Shown: positions 1 to 10,300 of the stretch, piece after piece
How positions within the stretch are numbered: the first letter of the stretch is position 1
How the letters are laid out: every line of letters starts with the position of its first letter
Source of the DNA: Phoronis ovalis
Taxonomy: Eukaryota; Phoronida; Phoronidae
Reading direction: 5' to 3'
DNA: 20,255 bases
Assembly (NCBI GenBank): GCA_028565635.1
Contig: JAOXYB010005012.1
Coordinates: forward strand, 1-20,255
Notes under the pieces: model-generated
Databases searched by the model: none
Seen by the model: the letters and a program-made list of their open reading frames with translations, nothing else
What the model was told of the DNA's origin: nothing
Made by a program: the position numbers and the translations under genes

Positions 1-846
1 TGCTTCGACATTCCATCTCCAAGAATCCGATAATATATGGTGAATTGACACGATTGTTCTGTGACATATATTCCAAAACCTACTATATTATCCATGTATG
101 ATGACGTTTATTTATTTAGTAGACCAAGGACAGTTTTAATCCTTCTTTTTGGAAGAATTTCATTTGTGTACAACTAATCAATCAAATGTGTTGATTTCTC
201 AGATCCAGTCTTTGGTTGTCTGGACACTTCAAAATGATTAAGACTCCGAAGAAGGATTATAACAGTCTGTTTTTACAAAATTGGCTTGTAGTAGACTTTC
301 TATGATCTATAATATAATATAATAGCAATAAAATGCTTAGAATTATGTTCTACATCCAGCATTCTATAATCTCAATATTGTTGAAAGATATTTACAGGTT
401 TAAAATTTAGTTAATATTCAGTGCTAACTTGTATTTGCACAATATTCATGTTTTACTGAAATGTTTCACTACAAGACTTTGTTTAAAACAGTAACGACCT
501 TCCAGCTTAACAGCCTCAATACATTTTGTCTCAGTGTCACTGTGAAGAGAAACGAATGCACCTATAAATGCAAGTGAGGTGCATATTAATATACCATACC
601 TGATAGATATTGTGTAGCATACCTGATGAGAACTGATACTTTAAAAAAATATCTAATTTTTAAAATATCCAGTTTTAGTAATTTTAATGTTTATTAAATA
701 TTTAATATATTAAACAATTCTCTGTGATTTATAATAAAATTTCCAAAGCATAAAATGTAACATTAAATAAAATTATTGGAATCAGCCTTTTCACCATGAA
801 ATCACTATAGTGCCTTTAATCAATGGAACCACTAAAAAATGTTGAT
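1..846. other. Intergenic / SERHL 3' flank
   Basis: AT-rich sequence with no supported gene on either strand. It holds the 129-267 hairpin and, on the minus strand, the ATTAAA (815-820) and AATAAA (690-695) hexamers that could end the SERHL transcript. A short TATAA run lies near 308-323. Confidence 0.5.
129..267. repeat. Imperfect hairpin with 19-bp arms
   Basis: The arm at 129-147 (GACAGTTTTAATCCTTCTT) is complementary to 249-267 at 17 of 19 positions. The spacer is about 100 bp. It may be a remnant of a small inverted-repeat element; no target duplication was identified. Confidence 0.55.
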
Positions 847-854
847 GATCTCAG

Positions 855-1143
855 CCCGGGGGGGCAGTTAACATGAAAGTAGGTACGCATGTTCCAACAA
901 AATTTCGCGTGAAGGGGTATGTTTTTCGAGCTGCCGGCGTGTAACGTGCTTAGGGTGTGTTTTTAACTAAAATCCCGAAAAGGGGTGGTTTTTTGGAGGT
1001 GTGACACTTCCTTGGGGGTGTTTTTTCCCAAAACTCACTTCCCTTGGGGTGCATTTTTTGCAGAATTTCACTTCGTTAGGGGCTTTTTTGAAAAGCCATG
1101 TTGGAACATGGGTACCCACTTTAATATTGACTGCCCCCCTGGG
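855..1143. mobile_element. MITE-like element, family A copy 1 (deleted core)
   Basis: About 289 bp with roughly 43-bp terminal inverted repeats that begin CCCGGGGGGGCAG and run to ATGTTCCAACA. It is flanked by GATCTCAG (847-854) and GTTCTCAG (1144-1151), a 7-of-8 target duplication. The core repeats CACTTCnnTnGGGG at 1005, 1036 and 1069, a 31-33-bp period with T-runs. It lies just 3' of the SERHL stop codon, probably inside the 3' UTR. No coding capacity. Confidence 0.75.
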
Positions 1144-1228
1144 GTTCTCAGTTACATAACAGGTTCTATTTTTGTCATAAATGTATATGGGATTCTGCAA
1201 AAATAATGCAAATAAGTGTCATATTGCA

Positions 1229-1342
1229 TCATAACTTTGATATTGAAGAGTCGTTGGTTAAGAATTCTACAATGTGTGGAGCAACTTTCTCAGGATGATT
1301 AAGATGAACTTCATGGTGTCCTTGAACTATGACTTCCACAAA
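1229..1342 (-). CDS. SERHL2: SERHL-like coding exon 10 (catalytic His, stop codon)
   Basis: Acceptor tttgtag|ttt. It encodes FVEVIVQGHHEVHLNHPEKV, aligned to human FVEVPGNHCVHMSEPQHV, then APHIVEFLTNDSSISKL and TGA at 1229-1231. The His in G-H-H at the GNH position is the expected catalytic base. Confidence 0.93.
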   Translation of the reverse strand, partial: FVEVIVQGHHEVHLNHPEKVAPHIVEFLTNDSSISKL

Positions 1343-4300
1343 CTACAAAAAGATTATCTATATTTCAGCAATTTACTACAATAATACTTTTATACTGGCT
1401 TATTACATTTTGTACATAAATACGCAATTGTTGAAGATTTGATGATTGAAAAATTTGACTTTTTTGACATTTGTGTGAAATATAAATGTTGAACCTTGAA
1501 AAAATAACCATCACTTCATTCTTTCCGCCACATAATAACACAAAGTTACAAACCAAAAAGACAAAGTTAGTAGCCTAAAACAAGATAACAAAATTGCATT
1601 TTATTGCAAAATGTTAAAAAAATGCTAAATCACAATGGAATGTAGCAACACAGACACAAATGTAACTGATACTAATGATATAACATTAATTGCTGTACTA
1701 CAATCAGGCTTATAAACCTGTGAATAGAAGGGACAGATTTATGTGCAAGGCAACCATACAGAAAATGGTTTTATTGTTTAAATCTACCTTATTTCCACAA
1801 AAATGGCATATATTTAAATGTAGCACATTACAGTAAATTATAAATATCATGGATGAACAAAACTTTCAACAGTTCACTGCAATGCGATGCCCATAACACA
1901 AGAGTAATTAGTGATTATGAGCAATATATAGTCTATAGGACTGGTAGGGAGTGCAATCTTTGAAGCATTATCTTCGTGAATCCACTTTCGAATCGTCCAG
2001 TCAAAATTTCGTCTTTTTGGAAAGTTGAACAAACTTGAATGTTAAATGCTCTCTTGGGAACAAAATTGGCTGCCATATTGGAAGTACTCAAGGTCACATT
2101 TGCACATGACTGGTACTCAGATCTCAACTTGCATTGTACTGATTATGAAGCTGATCAAATAAAAAGTGAAGCTGTTATTAGGACGTACAATCTCGACAAC
2201 AAACATGGCTGCCAGTCAACTTTCTTAGAAGTGAACCAGGCAAAATTACCTTTAACATGTACTTTGACCTGCATTTACTTAATTATGACCTGTACTTGGA
2301 CCTAGTTTTACCCTTACCAAATATGAAACTGATCTGATAAAAACTGATGCAGTTATTCCCAGACAAAGAAAATGTTGCGTACAACGAAACATATCAGTAG
2401 CTGATATAATGACAATTCAGATTGGCACTAGACTCACTTTTTAAGGTCATTCTAAAATGTGACCCAGCATAATATGACCACCAACATTGGTCTTCGTGAA
2501 TCCATCTTTGAATCCTCTATTCAATACATCGTCTTTCCCGAAATGTGCACAACATGATGTGGCCTTTCGGGAACAAACATGGCCACCACCCAGCCATATT
2601 GGAAGTAATCTTGATCAAAATTATACCTAGCCAGATAAAAACTGAAATAATTATTGCGAGACAAAGAAACTATTATACACAAAAGAAAATGTCGAAGATT
2701 CGGACAAGCATTTCACCCATTCAGTCATTCAGTCAACGCTTTGTTTTTTTTGGAAATGAGTGCAACCTGACATGCCAAAAGTATATCCATCTGTACTTAT
2801 TCTGTACCAAGACAAAGTTTTATGCACAACGGACAATGTCGAAGATTCAGATCGGCATTTTACCCACTTCTAAAAGTCATGTTATAAAATGTCACCTAGC
2901 CAAATACGTGCAACAAGCAATTTATCTTTGAATCATCTAGCTAGGGCTTAGTCTTTCTGTTAAGTGTCCCAACGTGACATGCCCCCTTGGAAACAAACAT
3001 GGCTGACAGTCAGCCATTTTAGAAATAACCCTGGTCAGAATTATATCTGGCATGAACTCTGACCGAATATGAAGCTGGTCGGATAAAAGCTAAAGCTGTT
3101 ATTGTGACGTACCAGCTTAAGAACAACATGCTTGACAGCCATCTTGGAAGTGATCAGATATAGGTTAAAATTATACCAAATCTATGCTTTGACATGTACT
3201 AACCCTACAATGAATATGAAACTGATCAGATAAAAACCGAAGCAGTTCGCATTACAAACATCGGACAATTTCGGATCAGCAAATGACCCATTTTTAAAGT
3301 CACTCAAAAATGTCACTTGGCCTCATTTTGCCCAACAACTCAAGGGCTTCATGAATCCACTTTCAATTAGTGCGGTCATTTAAGGCTCCATTTTTTGGAA
3401 ATTGGTGCAACCCGATGCGCCCTCTTGGGAACAAACATGGCTGCCAGTCAACGATATTATATTGGAAGCAAACTGTATCAAAGTTCTAGCTGCACTGTAC
3501 TTACTAAGTAACGAATATAAAGCTGATCGGATAAAAACTGATACTATTATCGAGAGACAAAGCCAGTGTTATTTACAACAACGAAGATGATACATAGTTT
3601 ATGACTGACTATATGCCATGCACTATGTGCCAGAAGAACTAAACTGGAATTCTTTTAAATTTTTGACTGGTTCTCAAAACACCCTGATTTGGACAGACCT
3701 GCAAACATATGTGGCATATATCTATTTACCTTCTTGGAAAACTTCTGTAATACTTCTATCACTTTTTCAATATGTCTGTCCAGAGCTTCTATTTGTTCAG
3801 CTGTACCTAATAACTTGATGCCGTCTGTAGCGCTTAAATAGTTTCGTTAAAGTTGCAAAATAATAATACCTATATAGTTATCTTAGCTGCAATAGCCTCA
3901 ATTGTAGCCTACAGTCATGCAGCTTGCTTTGAAAACAGTTAACTGTGCATGTATTAACAATTTTACTTTTTATTACTTGTTCAAATAATACATGGTTTAC
4001 CACAATAAAAAATATACAAGCTAAGGGAATAAACATAGACATCAGTGAGCCATAGCAAGTGGTGTATGCAGCTCATCAAGTTATGTATTCCTCAGCATTT
4101 TTAGGGGCATTTTTCATTGATTATTTTAGGTAGCATAAAGCAGCAACTTTCCTGTTTCTATGGTCATGGGTCATTGTCAGTTCTGCTATACGTACAACAT
4201 TTAAGTACCCTGAGTTGCATCTGGATAAATGTTTTATCATAAATGTAAAGCTACAGTACTGCATAAAAATTATGATGTCATACCTGATGAAAAGAACCTC

Positions 4301-7300
4301 ACAGGTTATTTTTTCATAGCAAGAAATCAATTCTTCGTACGTAAACGACAAAGGGGTTACCTGTAATAAAAAGCTTCAATGAAAACTGAATCAGAAACAT
4401 ATGTATGAATGTTTGTATTAAAGCATTTAGTTCATTATTCATTAAAATTATGGGCTCTCTAGATATGTTACATTATACTGTGTTGTATAAGTGACTGCCA
4501 TGTGTGATGTCACATTGCTGTAATGGCTTTCCTCTTACGAATGCTAACAGCCGATAATGTTTCCTTTTGTTATGCAAGTGTACCAATTAATAAGGAAGGG
4601 CATAAAGAAGACCATTATGCCCCAAAAGATCATCATATAATCTATAGCTAAGTATCTTAAAAAATCTATCACTTTGTTTCCAGGAAAGGTAAATGCTTTT
4701 TAATAGTTATTGCAGTTAGTTATTATGTTTTTGTTTCTGATGAAAAGTTTTATATAATTAAGTGAAACATTTTTTTAGGTTGCCAGGACAAGCTACATGA
4801 GAACTAAAAGTAGACCATTTGCGTGCGCTTGGTGGGGCTACTAGTCTCAGACCCAAACGTTCCCAGCATGTAGTATTTTGTGAATGGACAATGGCGCTCA
4901 TGCGATTCATTCACAAAACGCTTTCTTTGCATACCGAGCCAAAACAAAAAAAAACATTATGTTCTTTAATAATCTAAGAATATCCTCCTTTTTCCTGAGC
5001 ATATCAATACATAAACAACTGTTTATTAATATTTTTATTTTGTTAAATGTTCACCGGTTAAAGCTTTTCTAAAGTCAGATTTAAAAAAAACAAGTTTTGT
5101 GTATACTTAGAGGACGTTGGTCCGGGGGGGGCGGTCAATATGAAAGTGAGTACGCATGTTCCAACAAAATTTCGCGTGAAAGGTATGTTTTTCGAACCGC
5201 CGGCGCGTTACGTGCTTAGGGTCTATTTTTTGCCTAAAATCACGAAAAGGGGTGGTTTTTTGGAGGTGTGACACTTCCTAAGAAGGGGTGTTGTTTGGAA
5301 GTTTCACTTTGTTAGGGTAATCGTTAAAATTTCACTTCTTTAGGGGTGCAAATACGGTCAAGAAAACTTAATATCTTTAATAGAATGTGTATTCCCCGTC
5401 ATATGAAAGTTACGTCCTGAATTGATGCTATTTTGAGAATGACCTTTTAAAACACGGCATACGATTGGTCAGGTCAGGGTTCCACTTCCTTAGGAGTGTA
5501 TTTTTTGCAGAATTTCACTTCGTTAGGGGCTTTTTTGAAAAGTCATGTTGGAACATGGATACCCACTTTCATATTGACCACCCCCCGGGACGTTGGTATT
5601 GAAAGGGTCTGCCACCAGCGCCCTCAAGTGCATGCAAATAGTCTACTATGAAGTCAGAATATTTCTAATAAACCAAAACATTATTTTCTTAAAGTTGTAG
5701 TAATTCTGATTTTTTTATTTTTAGAATTAACACACGACTTACAAGCTAGATCTGACCTGGTTATGCTTTGGTGGCTGAACTTTATATTCATTCCCAATAA
5801 CTTGAATTAAAAGACTAGCATTTATAGTAGTGTTGGTTAGCAAATGTTATATGAACATGCATATGATTGCTTATATTACAAATATGCAATCAAGATTAAT
5901 AAAATGCTTTGACCGAGGATTTGACAATTAAATACTTACAAACTGTATCCTGATGTCTCTTGCAAATGCGTACTTTGTTCCTATAATGAAAAATGGTTTA
6001 CAATAAGCTAAATAATAATTATTTCTGTTCGTAAATGCTAGCTGATCGTGGAATACAATGTATAATACAAAGAAATATACTAGTGTATGAAGACCAGTCA
6101 TTAATTATGAGTAGGTACCTTTATATAAAAAATAAGGTAAATGTGTTATAAATTATGCACCTATGGGGGCATAATTAATTGGCCTTTATGGTAGTGACCT
6201 GTGCATACAGGTGATCCTTACAGCAGGTAAGACTAAACAAAAGAAGGAATTAAAAATACAAAATGATCACACATTAATTCCAAGATGGCTGAACCCAAAA
6301 GGCGTTTTTTTCTTTTGATTGAAAATTAACCATTCACAATAAAGGAGGCAAACTGAGACAAAATCCAGACAGAAAAATGCCAAGAAACTATCCGGCACAT
6401 GTCTTGTATTGGAGACTCCTTGGAAAGATGTATAGTGGAAAAATCACTGAGCTAACATTAAATGCTATAGTAAATAAATTAGGCTTTAACTAGCATAACA
6501 TATAGATATACAAATCAATTTAGAATAACAGTATAGGTTCAAAACAAAATTATTATAGTAATACTAGCCTTGTTCAGTTTCAACTTGTTTAACAGCGCGT
6601 TCAAACAGAGTTTTGGCCGATTCTTTTGTGCACCATAAATGTCCTTGAATCAATCTGTAACATGTCAAACAGTGTAATAGTTTTATCACAAAAATGTACA
6701 GTACATGCATTTATCACATACCTGAAGATTTGCTCATACAGTTATGCTTACTGTAGGTGTCCCATTTAGGCTCTATTCTGATAAAGTACTAAATGCTGAC
6801 TTGTAACTGTAACTCAAGATTTTTCTGTGGCCATCAACTTAGACAGATAGGGAATCGCTGGGGTATCACAGAATCCCAAATTCCATAAGGTTCTAATGAA
6901 CAGAGTAGATTATTCATGCAACGAGCACAATTTCACATTTTAATTTAGTGACCATTCAGCTTATTCTGGTACTTGCATGTGTTTAAAGGGAGAGCAGTCA
7001 AACTTATTCATAAGTGTAAATGGGCCATAATTTTTTTTCCAGCGTTGGGAATCATATGCATTGAATTTTATTTCGGTCCGTACAATATGTCATAAACGTT
7101 ATGTTTTATATCTAAACCTCAGCTTAATGATGTTCGTCCCTTCCACATATCATACTGTAGTCGTGTTTTTTTTTGTTTCTGGTTCAGTAGTACCTCAAAC
7201 AGTTCAGTCTTGTGTCCTGTATAGTTTGAGTAGCTAGTACTTGTTAAGATATTTAGGAAAACAACACAAATTCAAATGAACAGATTGTAGATGGTGCATT

Positions 7301-10300
7301 GTTCTGGCTATTTCGCATGGATTTTCATGAAATATTTCTTTGAAGAAAACATTCTCATTATAAAATTTCTAAATTTGCACACTTAGAATTGTGTGTATTT
7401 TGTTTTCACTTTGAATATACTAAAATATACTGGTAATAATTTTTCTCTGCAATATGCGATCAGATATATATATTGTTAAAAAAAAACTGTGACATAAATC
7501 ATAAGTAACCATTAAAAAAATCAAATGTCATGAAACATAGGGCATGCAATCCGTACTTCGCAAGTTATTTTGTGATATTAATCTAATTTGAAATCATTTA
7601 AACTCTTCAGGAACTCGTTCTAGCTCATGACTACATGGCTATAATAGAACTTAATATTTAAAAAATATGTTTTAATAATTTTATTTTATAGTGTGCATCA
7701 AATAGGACGTCACTGCTAGGTATTGCCTGGTACTGTACGGTATCTTTAAACATTTGATTGTTATCATCAAGACATACGTAATTAGAAGAAAGCGTCAGAT
7801 GGATATTATCATTGGGTACGTATACCGTATGACAGACATAGTTGAACTTTGAACTGCATGATAACATCCACCAGATGGCAGTCTTTCAAATACAATTCTG
7901 GTCGTAATATTAATGACGCATTATAAACCCGGAAATACAAAGTAAAACAACATAATTAAAGTGGTAATGTGTAGTATTAGATTTTGATTTCCACTCGACA
8001 TTCTTTTCAGTGGCGACAAATTTGGAGGAACACAACATTATGACTTAACATTGCTCTGGCGTACAAACACGCACGAAGACCCAACTTCACAAAACCTAAA
8101 AATGTAATGTTAGCAACCATGGCAATACAACAGTCACTGTCAGTAGTACTTTTAAGAATTTAAAAGTCACTTATTTTTCTTTACCTATCCAGAGCTTCTT
8201 CTTTAGTGTATAATTTACCTCCATTTGGATTGAATCCTTCATATTTATGCATGTTATTCATAGCAGCAGAGAGGCGGTTTCCAGCCCCTTCCTGTAAAAA
8301 AATTAAAAGTTAGCCACGTACTATTCTGAACTTCATAATAAAAGTCATTTAATCTTTTTTTTAAATCAAACTTAATTATATCCAATGTGTAGGATTATAT
8401 TTTTTTAACATTTCTGGTTTTTACATTAGAAATAATAGAATACATCAAGGCATGCATCTGGATTATCATTGTTTTGGTGAAGTTCTCTTATTCAAAATGA
8501 CTGTATGCGGGGTCCGGGGTCAGGGGTACTGTCAGATTATATTTTTAGACGGGTGTGCAGCCCAAACTCAAAATATGCACCCATTTTTAGGGATTTTTGG
8601 TCGCAAAAATACCCATTTTTAGAGCATTTTGTCACAAAAAGGACCCATTTTAAAGTTTTTTTCATGGAAATATTCTCTGGAATTGCTACATTACCTTTAA
8701 ATAAAATAGTGAAAAACGACCCATTTTTATGGTTTGTTGAAAAGTGGACCCATGTTTACGGACATTTGTTTGAAAAGTGGACCCATTTTTAGAATTTTAT
8801 TTGTGAAAAGCGACCCATTTGAGGCCTTCTTAGAACCACTTTTGAATCGTCAAATCAGCCCTGTCTGTTGCTATAGACCTAACATCACACGCTCTCTCAG
8901 TAACAAATATGACAACCAGTTGGCCATATTGAAAGTAATCTGAGTCAAAATTACACATAGCCTGTTCTGTTCTGTGTCCTGTACTTAGTCTGCACCGAAT
9001 ATGAAGCTGCTCGGATAAAAACTAAAGCTCTTATTACGACATATACAATCTCCAAAACCAACATGACCAGTCAGCCATCTTGGGAAGTGATCCAGATCAA
9101 AATTAATTCAACTAGCCTGTTACGCCACCAACCCATGGCCTAATTCTTAGAGCCATCTTTGAATCGTCCATGCAGCGATTTGTCTATCAATATTGGAAGT
9201 AATCTAGGTTATAATTATATACATAGCATATCTGTGATCTGTATTTACTCTGTACCGAACATGGAGCTGATCAGATAAAAACTAAAGCTGTTATTATGAC
9301 GAACAATCTCAAGAACCAACATGGCCACCAGTCGGCCATCTTGTGAAGTGATTATAACCAAAACTTGTACTGTACCGAATGTGAGGCACACTGATGAAAC
9401 TTTTACGCACAGCAAAAATGTCGAAGATTCATACTGGTAGTGACCTATTTGTCAAGGTCATTTTAAAATGTCACCGAACCTATTACGCCCACCAACCTAG
9501 CTATGGCCTTCCTAGAACCATATCTTTCAACTGTCCAGGTAGTGCTTCGTCTTCATGGTTGTAGATGCAACGTTATATGCCCTCTCAGGAACAAACATGG
9601 CCACCAGTTGGTCATATTGGAAGTAATCCGGGGACCTATAATTACTCTGTATTGAGTATGAAGCTGTTACTCTGTATTGAGTATGAAGCTGATTGGGTAA
9701 AACTGACGCAGTTATTATGACGTACCATCTCGAGAACCAACATGTCCGCCAGACGTAATGTAATCCAGGTCAATATTACATATAAACTGTAGTTTGACCT
9801 GTACGTATTCTGTACTGAATATGAAGTTGATTGAATAAAAAAAATTGAAGCAGAGTCATTGTGGAAAAAGTGTTACGCACATCAAAAAATGTCGAAGATT
9901 CGTTCCGGCATTTGATCTACTTAACCAGGTCGTTAAAATGTCACCTAGCCTATTACGCCCACCAAGTTATGTTATTCCAAGAACCATCGTTCAATCTTCG
10001 AGGCAGTGCTTCGTCTTCACGCCTACAGATGCACCGTTCATGTGCCCTCTCAGGAAGAAAGATGGCCATCAGTCGGCCATATTAGAAGTAATCTAGGTGA
10101 AAACTATACGTAGCCTGTACTGAGACCTGTACTTACTCTATGCCAAATATGAAACTGATTGGATAAAAACTGTCAGGCGGCCATATTGGAAATAATCCGA
10201 ATCAATATTATACATAACCTGTACTTTGATCTGTACTCACTTTCTACCGAATATGAAGCTGATTGGATAATAATTGAAGCGGAAGTGCTATGCACGATGT

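Larger units (their letters stand above)
4361..5939 (-). other. SERHL intron 7
   Basis: Donor gtaagt, acceptor attacag. Contains the family A element (5122-5589) and the 4876-4918 inverted repeat. The remaining sequence is plain AT-rich DNA. Confidence 0.8.

Noticed and set aside
2039-2931. Plus-strand open frames of 88 and 128 codons
   Set aside because: Both are translations of intron 9 repeat units. Their reading frames are not conserved between units.
4121-4351. 76-codon minus frame as an independent protein
   Set aside because: Only 4284-4360 is coding (SERHL exon 8). The rest is read-through into intron 8 past a good donor.
8505-8943. Open frames of 95 and 69 codons with repeated PIF/WTH-like peptides
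   Set aside because: The peptide repeats simply mirror the 32-bp DNA repeat, which shifts frame between units.
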